Positions 9,264-17,890 of a DNA stretch of 64,000 nt are shown piece by piece; positions within the stretch are counted from its first letter, which is position 1, and every line of letters begins with the position of its first letter. The stretch is taken from positions 310,001 to 374,000 of the forward strand of contig NZ_JAJVCN010000001.1 in NCBI RefSeq assembly GCF_021390435.2. The letters are read 5' to 3'. This DNA is from Kibdelosporangium philippinense (GTDB lineage: Bacteria; Actinomycetota; Actinomycetes; Mycobacteriales; Pseudonocardiaceae). The translations under genes were made by a program, and so were the position numbers. Under the pieces are notes generated by a model. It had not been told where the DNA came from, made no database searches, and saw nothing but the letters and a program-made list of their open reading frames with translations.

Positions 9264-9938
9264 ATGCGAATACTGGTAGTCGAGGATGAGCGGCGGCTGG
9301 CCGCGGCGCTCAAACGCGGCCTTGAGGCGAACGCGTTCACCGTCGACATCGTCCACAATGGCCCGGACGCGGTGTGGATGGCCGAGCAGCGGCCGTATTC
9401 CGCGATCGTGCTGGACATCATGCTGCCCGGGATGAACGGCTACCGCGTCTGCGCCGAGTTGCGGCGATCTGGCGTGACCACACCGATCCTGATGCTGACC
9501 GCGAAGGACGGTGAGTACGACGAGGCAGAGGGCCTGGACACGGGCGCGGACGACTACCTGACCAAGCCGTTCTCGTACGTCGTGCTGATCGCGCGGATCA
9601 GGGCGCTGCTGCGGCGTGGTCACGCGGCACCGGCGAAGTTGTGTGTGGACGATCTCGTCGTCGACCCGGGATCGGGCACGGTTCGCCGTGGCGGCAAGGA
9701 GATCAGCCTGACCGCGCGGGAGTTCGCGATCCTGGAATGCCTTGCCCGCAGGCCGAACCTGGTGCTGAGCAAGGACGAGATCCTGCAGCACGTCTGGGAC
9801 GAACACTATGAGGGGGACGTGAACGTCGTCGAGGTCCACGTCAGCGCGCTACGCAGGAAGATCGACCAGCCATTCGGCCTGCGCACGATCGAGACCGTGC
9901 GTGGCATGGGATACCGGTTGGCTGGTCGTGCGATTTAG
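9264..9938 (+). CDS. OmpR/PhoB-family response regulator
   Basis: A 224-aa two-component response regulator. The receiver domain covers residues 1-115, with the acidic pair in VVEDE, the phospho-acceptor Asp in VLDIMLPG, the Thr in LMLTAKD and the Lys in TKPF. The C-terminal winged helix (ISLTAREFAILECLARRP...VEVHVSALRRKID) binds DNA. ATG 9264 was chosen over 9246 because MRILVVEDE is the canonical N-terminus. The stop at 9938 overlaps the kinase start at 9928, so the two are co-translated. Confidence 0.93.
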   Translation: MRILVVEDERRLAAALKRGLEANAFTVDIVHNGPDAVWMAEQRPYSAIVLDIMLPGMNGYRVCAELRRSGVTTPILMLTAKDGEYDEAEGLDTGADDYLTKPFSYVVLIARIRALLRRGHAAPAKLCVDDLVVDPGSGTVRRGGKEISLTAREFAILECLARRPNLVLSKDEILQHVWDEHYEGDVNVVEVHVSALRRKIDQPFGLRTIETVRGMGYRLAGRAI

Positions 9939-11970
9939 GAACTGGCCAACGGGTGTGCGCTCGGCGGTCGCCGCCGGGCTGATCGCGCTCGTGCTGTTCA
10001 CCGCGGGCGCGTTGTGGCTGCGGCTCTCGATCTCAGGTCTGGACGACGACCGGCACACCGCCCAACTCGCGGGTGCACAAGCGATCGCGGACTCGGTGAT
10101 TCCGATCCTGCGCGCGGGCAAGGACATCGCGACAGGTGAAGGCCAGTACGAAGTCGTGCACAGCGACGGGAGGGTACTGGGCGCGGGTCGCGAGATCAGA
10201 TCCGTCGAGGACGCGCTCGGGCGCTCAGTGTTCCCGCCGCCGACCTCGGATGCCAGCGGCGGCCAGGTTTTTCGTTTCCCTGGCGTTGTCGCGCAGGACG
10301 CATCGACGCCGTACTCCTCGTGGCCGCCGGGGGAGGTCTATCTCAAGACGATCGATGATGACACCGGCAGGATCGCAGTCTACGTCTACCTTGGATACTC
10401 CGATCCGGGCATGGCGCTGGACCTGGACACGTGGCTGTGGCCGGGGGTGCCCGCGGGTGCGCTGCTCGTTGCCCTTGTCGCGTGGGCTTCGGCGGCTAGT
10501 GCGTTGCGACCGGTGGAGTGGATCCGGGTACAGGCCGCCGACATCAGCACGCACTCGTTGGAACAGCGAGTCGACGTACCGGTCCGGTGGATGGGGATGA
10601 GCCGGTTGTCGATCGGCGTGCGCGCTGGGATCGCGGCTGCGCTCATGTCCGCAGGGCCGCTTGTCGCAGGGGTCGTGTGGCTGCGGCATGCCGTTGACGA
10701 CGTGAACACCGCCAGGTTCATGGCCGAGTCCTCCGCGGCTTACGGAGCCCTTGACGGGATCGAGCTCGGCTTGCGCGCGGACGTTCCGATCGTGCCGACG
10801 ATCCGGGATTCGAAGGCATACCTGTACGAAGTGGTGTACTCGGACGGGCACACCGATTCCAGCCCGGCCGTCACGTGGGCCGAATCCATCATCGGACGGC
10901 CGTTGCTTGCCGCGCCGCTGCCGAACGCGACCGCCATGTACGCCACTGACATCGTCAACTTGACGGAGGAAAACAGGCTCTGGCTCCGGTCGCTGCTGCC
11001 GGACGTGGGTGCGCCGGTGAACGTGTGGAAACGTGAGGTGGGTACCGCGCGTGGCACGGCAGCCATCTACACCTTCGAGGTCAACTCGGTCGAAGGAAAT
11101 CCAGCGGTGGCAATGGATCGCGTGCTGTTCCCAGCAGTCCCGGCATCGATGGCACTGATCGGACTCGCCGCGTGGTCGGGAACCACGCGCTCCTTGCGGC
11201 CGGTGGAACGGATCAGGGAACAAGCCGGGGAGATCAGCACCAGCGCGTTGGATCTGCGGGTGCCCGTTCCGGCCACACGCGACGCGATCTCCCGGCTTGC
11301 CTTGACGTTGAACGAAATGCTCGACCGTCTGGAGAACTCGGTCAAGGTGCAGCGGCAGTTCATCGCTGACGCCGCGCATGAGCTGCGCAGCCCGATCGCC
11401 AGCCTTCGGACAGTGCTTGAGGTGGCACGTGACCACCCCGATCAGGCGGACTGGTTGTCGGTCATCGGCGACGCGGTGACCGACACTCGCCGCCTCGAAG
11501 TTCTCGCTGAGGATCTGTTGTTGTTGGCCCGTTTGGACTCTGCGCTGCCTCTGCCGACTGCCTCGGTTGATCTGTCCGAAGTGGCTGATGGCTATCGTGA
11601 CCGTGCTGAGTTGACTGTGGACGGTTCTGCGTTCGTCAAGGGTGACGTCAAGCAGCTGGATCGACTGCTGCGTAACCTGGTTGACAACGCTGCGAGGCAC
11701 GCGGTCTCGCGCGTATCGGTGGCGGTCAGGTCTACTGAGGACAAGGAGATCCTCGAAGTGGCCGATGACGGGCCGGGAATCCCGGCGGCGGACCGTGAGC
11801 GTGTCTTCGACCGGTTCACCCGGCTCGACGAAGCACGGGACAGTGATGCCGGTGGGGCAGGGTTGGGTCTGGCGATCGCCAGGGAGATCGCTGTCCGGCA
11901 CGGCGGCACGCTCACGGTCGGCGATCACGCGGTCTTCACGGCTTCCTTCCCCAAGGCCGCATCGAGTTGA
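9928..11970 (+). CDS. Sensor histidine kinase with tandemly duplicated sensor module
   Basis: A 680-aa membrane kinase. Residues 1-215 form a TM / extracytoplasmic domain / TM / HAMP unit. Residues 216-440 repeat the same architecture with recognisable similarity: SALRPVEWIRVQAADIS near 190 and RSLRPVERIREQAGEIS near 430. The catalytic core follows: H-box ADAAHELRSPIAS with His484, N-box RNLVDNAARH, and G-boxes ADDGPGIP and GAGLGLAI. The first HAMP lacks its second helix and runs straight into the second unit. GTG 9928, overlapping the regulator's stop, was preferred to the upstream in-frame GTG at 9901. The 3' end overlaps the convergent dctA-like gene by 46 bp. The signal sensed is unknown. 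Confidence 0.9.
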   Translation: MRFRNWPTGVRSAVAAGLIALVLFTAGALWLRLSISGLDDDRHTAQLAGAQAIADSVIPILRAGKDIATGEGQYEVVHSDGRVLGAGREIRSVEDALGRSVFPPPTSDASGGQVFRFPGVVAQDASTPYSSWPPGEVYLKTIDDDTGRIAVYVYLGYSDPGMALDLDTWLWPGVPAGALLVALVAWASAASALRPVEWIRVQAADISTHSLEQRVDVPVRWMGMSRLSIGVRAGIAAALMSAGPLVAGVVWLRHAVDDVNTARFMAESSAAYGALDGIELGLRADVPIVPTIRDSKAYLYEVVYSDGHTDSSPAVTWAESIIGRPLLAAPLPNATAMYATDIVNLTEENRLWLRSLLPDVGAPVNVWKREVGTARGTAAIYTFEVNSVEGNPAVAMDRVLFPAVPASMALIGLAAWSGTTRSLRPVERIREQAGEISTSALDLRVPVPATRDAISRLALTLNEMLDRLENSVKVQRQFIADAAHELRSPIASLRTVLEVARDHPDQADWLSVIGDAVTDTRRLEVLAEDLLLLARLDSALPLPTASVDLSEVADGYRDRAELTVDGSAFVKGDVKQLDRLLRNLVDNAARHAVSRVSVAVRSTEDKEILEVADDGPGIPAADRERVFDRFTRLDEARDSDAGGAGLGLAIAREIAVRHGGTLTVGDHAVFTASFPKAASS

Positions 11971-13196
11971 TCCCGATCAAGCAACCCTTCCCAACGCGCG
12001 ACCACGAACGTGGCCACACAGTTGCCGAGCAGGTTCGTGAACACGCGCATCGAATCCATGATCCGGTCGGCGCCAAGCAGCAATGACACCGCGGCAGCGG
12101 GAATCGACCCGACCGCGGCCAATGTCGCCGACAGGGCGAGGAAAGCCGAACCAGGAACACCGGCCATGCCTTTGGACGTCAGCATGAGCACAAGCACGAT
12201 GACGATCTGATCACCCAGCGATAGCGGAACACCGACCGCCTGCGCGAGGAAAACAGTTGCTAGAGAAAGATAGATCGAGGCTCCGTCGAGGTTGAAGGAG
12301 TAGCCGGTCGGCAGGACAAGCCCGACCGCGGCCTTCTGACAGCCCGCTTGCTCCAATTTGGCCATCATCCTCGGCATCACGGATTCAGAGGACGCGGTGG
12401 CCAGCGCCAGTGCGAATTCCTCGCGCGTGAACTGGATGAACTTCCACAGGTTGACGCCAGCGCCCACCTTGGCGATGACGACAAGGACCAGGCAGAACAG
12501 AACCGCGGCGCCGTAACACGCGGCGATCAACAACCCGAAAGCGCTCAAAGAGGACAGACCGTATTGCCCGACGATGAACGCCATCGCGCCAAGCGCGCCG
12601 AGGGGTGCGAGCTTCATGACGTAGCCGACGATCCGGAAGATGATCTGCGTCAGCTCGTCCAGCATCTTGAGCACAAGCGACGGTCCAGAATGGTCGGCGA
12701 ACGCGGCCAGCGCGACCCCGAAGAGTACGGAGAAGAGCAGGACCTGCAGCAAACTGTTGGTAGCGAACGCGTTCACCACACTCGACGGAATGATGTTGAG
12801 CAGGAACTCGACCGTGCCCGGCAGGTGCGCGCCGCCGGTCTTCTGGTCGATGGCGTTCGGGTCGAGCGTGCTCGGATCGATGTTCATGCCGGTGCCCGGG
12901 CCGACGATGTTGGCCACGAGCAGGCCGAGCGCGAGCGCGGCGGTCGTGACGACTTCGAAGTAGATGATCGCCTTCAACCCGATCCTGCCGACCGCCTTGA
13001 GGTCGCCGACCTTGGCGATCCCCGTGACGACAACGCAGAAGATGAGGGGAGCGATGATCATCTTGATCAGCTTGATGAACCCGTCGCCGAGAGGTTTGAG
13101 ATCGGCGCCGAAGCCCGGCCAGATCGCGCCGATCGCCAGCCCGATCACGACCGCGACGAGGACCTGGAAGAACATCGAGCGGTGCAGTCCGCGCAT
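11925..13196 (-). CDS. dctA: C4-dicarboxylate transporter, DctA-like (DAACS family)
   Basis: A 423-aa proton- or sodium-coupled dicarboxylate symporter of the inner membrane, normally importing succinate, fumarate or malate. Family signatures include FIKLIKMIIAPLIFCVVVTGIA near residue 40, the serine-rich re-entrant loop ATASSESVMPRM near 270, PTGYSFNLDGASIYL near 300 and LTSKGMAGVPGSAF near 340. Length is normal for DctA. Its tail overlaps the histidine kinase gene convergently. The 9264-11970 two-component system could sense its substrates, but this rests only on adjacency. A strong inverted repeat lies just upstream of the start (13208-13237). Confidence 0.9.
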   Translation of the reverse strand: MRGLHRSMFFQVLVAVVIGLAIGAIWPGFGADLKPLGDGFIKLIKMIIAPLIFCVVVTGIAKVGDLKAVGRIGLKAIIYFEVVTTAALALGLLVANIVGPGTGMNIDPSTLDPNAIDQKTGGAHLPGTVEFLLNIIPSSVVNAFATNSLLQVLLFSVLFGVALAAFADHSGPSLVLKMLDELTQIIFRIVGYVMKLAPLGALGAMAFIVGQYGLSSLSAFGLLIAACYGAAVLFCLVLVVIAKVGAGVNLWKFIQFTREEFALALATASSESVMPRMMAKLEQAGCQKAAVGLVLPTGYSFNLDGASIYLSLATVFLAQAVGVPLSLGDQIVIVLVLMLTSKGMAGVPGSAFLALSATLAAVGSIPAAAVSLLLGADRIMDSMRVFTNLLGNCVATFVVARWEGLLDRDQLDAALGKEAVKTA

Positions 13197-13207
13197 ACAG
13201 GGTCCTG

Positions 13208-13237
13208 CCTTTCGTGGAAACTTTCTTCCACGAAAGG
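13208..13237 (-). promoter_or_regulatory. Perfect 12-bp inverted repeat in dctA leader
   Basis: CCTTTCGTGGAA and TTCCACGAAAGG are separated by 6 nt. The repeat ends 11 nt before the dctA ATG on the minus strand. In RNA it would form a stable hairpin whose 3' arm (GAAAGG) lies at the ribosome-site distance. It could therefore be a repressor operator or a translation-controlling hairpin; the sequence alone does not decide. Confidence 0.5.
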
Positions 13238-13302
13238 GAAACCTGACGGTGTTTCACCGCGGTAACGCGATTGCTACAGGTCGGGCTGGGTACCTGTGAT
13301 CC

Positions 13303-13587
13303 ATGAGGGTGCTTGGCATCGCCGAAGACCGGTTCGCGGTGGAGATCAGGGCGGGTTCGCAGGTCAGGAGCATCATGGTGACGGTGCCCGACTCGCTGCT
13401 CGATGACCTGGTGATCGCTGGTGTTGATCGCGAGGCTGTGGTGGTCGAGGCGGTGAAGTATTTGATCGAGGGCGGTGGCGAGTTACCCGCCGAGGTCGAT
13501 CTGGTGGCGGTGGAGCACGAGGATCCGGCGTTTGTGGAGGAGTTGAGGTTGAGGATGGGGGCTCGGCCGGTGCCGCCTGAGATCTAG
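13303..13587 (+). CDS. Small hypothetical protein
   Basis: A 94-aa acidic protein, not recognised. It opens with a beta-strand-rich half (FAVEIRAGSQVRSIMVTVPDSLLDDL) followed by helical segments and the tail PVPPEI. There is no signal peptide or membrane segment. Codon use fits the genome (third positions mostly G/C), which supports a real gene. It stands alone between dctA, which is divergent, and the repeat-rich gap before the interrupted ArsB-like gene. Confidence 0.55.
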   Translation: MRVLGIAEDRFAVEIRAGSQVRSIMVTVPDSLLDDLVIAGVDREAVVVEAVKYLIEGGGELPAEVDLVAVEHEDPAFVEELRLRMGARPVPPEI

Positions 13588-13630
13588 GCCGCTGTGCCCG
13601 CTTCGACCTCTGTGTGCGTGGTTCGATCAT

Positions 13631-13670
13631 GCTGTGAAGGTCACCCTCGCGGCGTTAGACGCGCGAGGGT
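13631..13670. repeat. Dispersed repeat copy with terminator-like hairpin
   Basis: The segment reads TGTGAAGGTCACCCTCGC... and is an inverted, diverged copy of the repeat at 13841-13879 and 52189-52227. It also forms a perfect 9-bp stem (ACCCTCGCG at 13643-13651, CGCGAGGGT at 13662-13670, 10-nt loop), about 55 bp past the stop of the 13303 gene. It may work as a terminator. No T-tract follows. Confidence 0.5.
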
Positions 13671-13840
13671 CTCCCTTGACGCGTTGAACGTCAATGCCAG
13701 GAATTTGGGGTTCGGAGTTTGATCGAGACTGTGGATGGGCGCGGGCGGTTGACCTGTGCTGATGTGTGGCTGGCGCGGGTGGGACTGGCCGCGCGGGCGA
13801 GGAGTGGGCATGACGTGACGTTCAGGGTGCGAAGGCCGAG

Positions 13841-13879
13841 TTTGGTGCGTTGAACGCCGCCAAGGTGACCTTCACGGCA
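13841..13879. repeat. Dispersed 39-bp intergenic repeat, copy 1
   Basis: A segment of about 39 bp ending AAGGTGACCTTCACGGCA matches 52189-52227 at 36 of 39 positions. Its 3' part contains AAGGTGACCTT, a palindrome. It lies in the 456-bp gap 13588-14043, where no convincing gene is seen. Similar hairpins recur between genes in Amycolatopsis-type genomes; that comparison is from memory. Confidence 0.6.
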
Positions 13880-14013
13880 TCCTATCCCGTGCTAGGTGGG
13901 GCTGGTGTGGCACGTGTGACTGACGAGGCGATTTCCTGTCCTTAGTGGACCTTGAGGTGCTCGGCAGCGGTCAGCCCGCGGACTTGGTCGAGTTCCTGGC
14001 ATTGGCGGTAGAC

Positions 14014-14041
14014 GCCGTGAAGGTAAGAAGACCTTCACGGC
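14014..14041. repeat. Perfect hairpin related to the dispersed repeat
   Basis: GCCGTGAAGGT and ACCTTCACGGC form an 11-bp perfect stem with a 6-nt loop. The arms share the core of the dispersed repeat at 13841-13879. It lies immediately before the likely start of the ArsB-like gene, which argues against the longer upstream reading frame from 13945. Confidence 0.6.
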
Positions 14042-14413
14042 ACATGATCGAGGGAATGGAGCTGGTCCTGAGCGCGTGGCTGGCCGAGGCCATCTCCATC
14101 ACCCTTCTCCTGCTGGTGTTGGCTTGTGCGGTGGTGCGGCCGTGGGGGTGGCCGGAAGCACTGGTCGCCGTCCCCGCAGCCGCCCTCACCATCGCGATAG
14201 GGGCTATCTCCCTGCCAGCGGCCGTCGACGAAACCGAACGCCTGGCCTCAGTCGTCGGGTTTCTAGCCGCAGTCCTGGTCCTGGCACAACTCTGCGCTGA
14301 CGAAGGACTCTTTCAAGCCTGCGGTGCCTGGCTGGCCCGGGCCGCGGCCGCACGCCCGAAAAGGCTTCTCAAAGGAGTCTTCCTCCTAGCCTCTCTCATC
14401 ACAGCAGTTCTCA

Positions 14414-15350
14414 GAGGGCATCTGATCTTAGTTAGGCAAGAATGTCTGCTTTGGGTGGATCGTTTCGCCAGGTTTGGGTGGATTCCCCGGTCAGGGTGCG
14501 GCTCATTATGTTAGTCATCGCCCAGTGGACCATCGTGCGCGACCGCTGGGGCAGGGCTTCGTAGTCGCGCGCGAGTCGGCGGTGTTGCATCAGCCAGCCC
14601 AGACTGCGCTCCACTACCCACCGCCGGGGCAACACGTGGAATCCCTTGGCAGAAGGGCGTTTGACGACCTCAACCCGGATACCCCGCTGGGCTCCATGAC
14701 GGATGACTGTGTTGTTGTAGCCACCGTCCACCCATGCCGCCGACACGGTCGGATGCGCAGCGGCGAGATGATCGAGAACCTGTTGCCCGCCAGCGGAATC
14801 CTGCACCGACGCCGCGGTCACGATTACCGCCAGCAGCAGGCCGAGCACATCGGTGGCGATGTGCCGTTTGCGGCCCTTGATCTTCTTGCCCGCGTCGATA
14901 CCCTGACTGGATTCGCTGACATTGCAGGAGGTTTTCACGCTCTGCGAGTCGATGATCGCCGCCGTCGGGGCAGCAGCGCGGCCTTTCGCGACGCGGACTT
15001 GGTCACGCAACAGGTCATGCAGCGTTTCCGTTGTGCCATCGGCTTCCCACTTGGCGTAGTAGTCATAAACCGTCTTGCAGGGCGGGAAGTCGTGCGGCAG
15101 ATACTCCCAGGCGATCCCGGTCCGGCACACGTACAGGATCGCGTTCACGATCTCCCGCAAGTCATGCACGCGCATCACGGTTCCCGGCCCACGCCGGGCA
15201 GCACGCCACGCCGTCAGCGTTGGCTCGATCAACGCCCAGCGAGCATCGGACAAGTCGCTGCGGTACGCACGCCGGGACCCCACAAGTTGATCAAGGTATC
15301 AGCCGTCACCCGACACAGACATATCGCCCCAACCAAGATCAGATGCCCTC
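14414..15350 (-). mobile_element. Complete IS5-family insertion sequence (937 bp)
   Basis: The terminal inverted repeats begin GAGGGCATCTGATCTT at both ends and match at 21 of the first 23 positions. The element is flanked by a 3-bp direct repeat TCA (14411-14413 and 15351-15353), fitting the TNA target duplications of the IS427 group of IS5. It carries one transposase gene on the minus strand and sits inside the ArsB-like gene. Intact ends, an intact transposase and a target gene that can be restored exactly all point to a recent insertion. Confidence 0.92.
14432..15283 (-). CDS. IS5-family DDE transposase
   Basis: A 283-aa transposase with an N-terminal DUF4096-like segment (YRSDLSDARWALIEPTL, YVCRTGIAWEYLPHDFPP) and a DDE catalytic core: first Asp in AIIDSQSVKTS, second in WVDGGYNN, Glu in WVVERSLGWL. 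The frame is complete with no frameshift, so the element may still be active. The GTG start at 15283 lies 67 bp inside the right end of the IS. Confidence 0.93.
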   Translation of the reverse strand: MGSRRAYRSDLSDARWALIEPTLTAWRAARRGPGTVMRVHDLREIVNAILYVCRTGIAWEYLPHDFPPCKTVYDYYAKWEADGTTETLHDLLRDQVRVAKGRAAAPTAAIIDSQSVKTSCNVSESSQGIDAGKKIKGRKRHIATDVLGLLLAVIVTAASVQDSAGGQQVLDHLAAAHPTVSAAWVDGGYNNTVIRHGAQRGIRVEVVKRPSAKGFHVLPRRWVVERSLGWLMQHRRLARDYEALPQRSRTMVHWAMTNIMSRTLTGESTQTWRNDPPKADILA

Positions 15351-16255
15351 TCAGCCTCGACGCGACGGTTGTCCTGCTGACCCCAGTGGTGTTCGCGACC
15401 GCAGCCCGAGCGGGAGTCCGCCCCAAACCCCAGGTGTACGCCTGCACCCACCTCTCCAACACCGCCTCACTCCTACTTCCGGTCTCCAACCTCACCAACC
15501 TCTTGGCTTTCGCGGCCAGTGGCCTCAGCTTCACCCGCTTCGCTGGGCTCATGGTGTTGCCATGGCTGGTGGCCATCGCGGTCGAATACCTCGTCTTCCG
15601 GAGGTTCTTCGCGGCCGACCTGGAGGCGGGCACGACAGCCCCGCAGAACCCGAACCCACCGAAAATGCCGGTATTCGCCCTGGTCACGGTAGCTCTGACG
15701 CTCGTGGGCTTCGTGGTCACGTCGGCCATCGGAATCGACCCGGCCTTCGCCGCCGCGGCCGGAGCCCTAGTCCTCGCCATCAAAACCCGGGCCACCCCGA
15801 AAACCATAGTGCGGGCGGCAGCACTGCCGTTTCTGGCGTTCGTGCTTGCCTTGGGGATCGTGGTCCGGGCAGTCGTCGACCACGGCCTCGGGGACTGGCT
15901 CGGCCAATTGATCCCCGACGGCACCGGCCTGCTAGCCCTGCTGGCCATCGCGGCCCTGGCCGCCGTCTTGGCGAACGTGATCAACAACCTGCCCGCGGTA
16001 CTCGTGCTCCTGCCGTTGACAGTCGCGGCCGGGCCAGGAGCCGTGCTCGCAGTCTTGCTCGGCGTGAACATCGGGCCCAACCTCACCTATGCCGGGTCGC
16101 TCGCAACCCTGCTCTGGCGGCGGATCGTGCATCAGCACGACCATGATGTCGACCTTGGTGAGTTCACCCGCCTTGGCCTGTTGACTGTTCCGTTGAGCCT
16201 GATCTTGTCCGTAGTGGCACTGTGGGGGTCGTTGCACCTGATCGGAGGCTAGGCG

Positions 16256-16678
16256 ATGGCTGTTGTCGTCTGGATTGTCGAAGGAACCTGGCCCGCATGT
16301 GTCGACGCCGCCCGCGCGTACGACGACATCACCTTGCTGCACGTGAGCGGCACTGATGTACCAGGCGCGGCGCATGGGGCCTTTGCTGGTTTGTTCGGAC
16401 GTCAGCCGCCGGAACGTGACCCTGGCACGGCGATGGAGAGCCTCGCCACCACCACGGCCACGGAACTCATGGACGCAGCCGCCGAGCGGCTTGGTAGATC
16501 GTGTACCAGGGTTGAACGGACCGGGCGGACCGAACACGAAGTTGTCGCTGCCGCCGAGAATGCCGACCTGTTGGTGCTGGCTAGGGATGGCGACCACGTG
16601 GGGCCGCGAAGCCTCGGCCCAGCAAGCCGGTTCGTTGTCGACCACGCGCCCTGCGCGGTGCTGCTTGTCTGGCCATAG
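16256..16678 (+). CDS. Universal stress protein (UspA-like) domain protein
   Basis: A 140-aa single-domain protein with a UspA-like fold pattern: opening beta strand AVVVWIVEG, then DDITLLHVSG, ADLLVLARDG and the C-terminal GPASRFVVDHAPCAVLLVWP, which resembles the G-S-x-S-x-x-V nucleotide-loop region of Usp proteins. It starts 3 bp after the stop of the ArsB-like gene, so the two were co-transcribed before the IS insertion. The insertion probably reduces its expression unless the IS supplies a promoter. Its role with the transporter is not known. Confidence 0.72.
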   Translation: MAVVVWIVEGTWPACVDAARAYDDITLLHVSGTDVPGAAHGAFAGLFGRQPPERDPGTAMESLATTTATELMDAAAERLGRSCTRVERTGRTEHEVVAAAENADLLVLARDGDHVGPRSLGPASRFVVDHAPCAVLLVWP

Positions 16679-16750
16679 TCCACTATGTACATCGTGGATT
16701 GCCGACTAATGGCGGAGGGCACGCGCCCGCGGGATCGTTAGAGTCGGCTT

Positions 16751-17890
16751 GTGGCAACGAGTCTGCGTGACAAGGTCGAGGATGTTCTGGTTGCATGGAA
16801 CGCCCATGAGATCTCCGTGGGGGCGCCGCCGGTCATCGACTACGACTGCCGTCACAGCAAAGGCGAGGTCGGCAAGCTGAACGGCCGCGTCCATGCGTAT
16901 CAAGAGTTGTTACGCCTGAAGGCCGAAGCCACCGATGCCCTTGCCGACAGGATCGACTGCCATCTCGCCTATCTTGGTGCTCTGCTTGGCGAACGGATGT
17001 CGTTGAATGAGTTCGTCAGACGTACTCAGGGCGTCGAAGTCGCTGCCTGGAGCGGCGAATATGTTACGTGGCGCGGCGAGCAGGCCCGCAAGGCCATGGC
17101 GGACTTAGGAATTCCATGGGGCGCGCGGACAAGGCGCGATCTGCTTGACTCCGAAGAAAACCTGACGGCCAGCGAAGTCCCGGAAGCCTTACGCGCCGCG
17201 GCGGCCAAGTTCGAGCCGTTGGTCCGAAAGGTAACCGGGACCACAGCGCCGTACAACCTCACCATCGAGACCGCGGACGCTGACGCATATTGGTCCTACT
17301 GGCTGGATGGTGAAGGCCAGAACGCCCGGCTGCGCTTGAACATGCGCAACGCCCGGTTCACGGATGTGCAAGCGCGCCAGTTTTCACTACACGAAATCCT
17401 GGGGCACGCCTTGCAAAGCGCGAGTTACTCCGCGCGGTGCTGCGTCGAAGATGTGCCGTGGGTGCGGATTCTGTCCGTTCACGCGAACCATCAGGTGTTG
17501 CTGGAAGGTCTGGCGCAGGCACTTCCGTTGTTCGTCGCGCCGGATGATGAGGCGCTCATCGCGCACCTCCGGTTGGACTACTACCTTCAGCTGGTCAGTG
17601 CCGAGCTGCATCTGGCGATCAACGATGGCGCGAGCGTCTCCGATTGTCTGGACCACGCCAAGCTCCGCGCGCCTTTCCTGCCTGAGGAGACCGTCGGGCG
17701 GATGCTCAGCGACCGCAGCACGGACGTCCTCTTGCGGTCGTATCAATGGGCTTATCCAGCGGGAGCGGACTGGTTCATCAAGCTCGCCGAGACCGCCGAC
17801 AGCCAGACCATCTCGGATGTTTTGCATGCAGCGTACCGCAGTCCGTTGACACCGCAGGACCTCGGGCGTTACGCAGCGGCAATGGAGTGA
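16751..17890 (+). CDS. Putative zinc metallopeptidase-like protein (HEILGH motif)
   Basis: A 379-aa cytosolic protein with no signal peptide. A candidate metal site is FSLHEILGHALQSAS near residue 215, a HExxGH motif like that of M49 dipeptidyl peptidase III. LLEGLAQALPLF about 40 residues later could give a third ligand Glu. The rest of the M49 fold is not recognised and the protein is much shorter than DPP III. DUF885-type peptidases, with a similar HE...GHxLQ pattern, are an alternative. The GTG start follows a short intergenic region. The last 22 bp overlap the convergent MpaB-like gene. Confidence 0.55.
   Translation: MATSLRDKVEDVLVAWNAHEISVGAPPVIDYDCRHSKGEVGKLNGRVHAYQELLRLKAEATDALADRIDCHLAYLGALLGERMSLNEFVRRTQGVEVAAWSGEYVTWRGEQARKAMADLGIPWGARTRRDLLDSEENLTASEVPEALRAAAAKFEPLVRKVTGTTAPYNLTIETADADAYWSYWLDGEGQNARLRLNMRNARFTDVQARQFSLHEILGHALQSASYSARCCVEDVPWVRILSVHANHQVLLEGLAQALPLFVAPDDEALIAHLRLDYYLQLVSAELHLAINDGASVSDCLDHAKLRAPFLPEETVGRMLSDRSTDVLLRSYQWAYPAGADWFIKLAETADSQTISDVLHAAYRSPLTPQDLGRYAAAME

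Larger units (their letters stand above)
14044..16252 (+). pseudogene. ArsB/NhaD-type transporter interrupted by IS5-family element
   Basis: Two halves of one ion-transporter gene. The 5' part (14044-14413) encodes two to three membrane segments ending ASLITAVL. The 3' part (15354-16252) begins LDATVVLLTPVVFA and continues through eight or so membrane segments to SLHLIGG. Removing 14414-15353 (the IS plus one copy of TCA) joins them in frame as ITAVLSLDATVVLLTP, the hallmark motif of ArsB-type arsenite efflux pumps and related SLC13-like permeases. The start is uncertain: ATG 14044 is used, and 14056 or 13945 are possible. No arsR or arsC gene is adjacent, so arsenite is not proven as substrate. 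The universal stress gene starts 3 bp after the stop. Confidence 0.88.

Noticed and set aside
9171..9839. N-terminal extension of the DUF2079 gene
   Set aside because: It overlaps the response regulator antisense and its translation has no family similarity; GTG 9170 gives the family N-terminus.
10225..11928. 567-aa minus-strand open frame
   Set aside because: It is antisense to the histidine kinase, whose catalytic motifs are certain, and its translation shows no motif.
12348..13265. 305-aa plus-strand open frame over dctA
   Set aside because: Its translation is Arg/Asp/Glu-repetitive without hydrophobic pattern, and it is antisense to an unmistakable DAACS transporter.
14474..15353. Open frame reading across the IS into the ArsB-like 3' half
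   Set aside because: The IS part is antisense to the transposase. The fusion is a by-product of the insertion, although outward transcription from the IS might express the 3' half.
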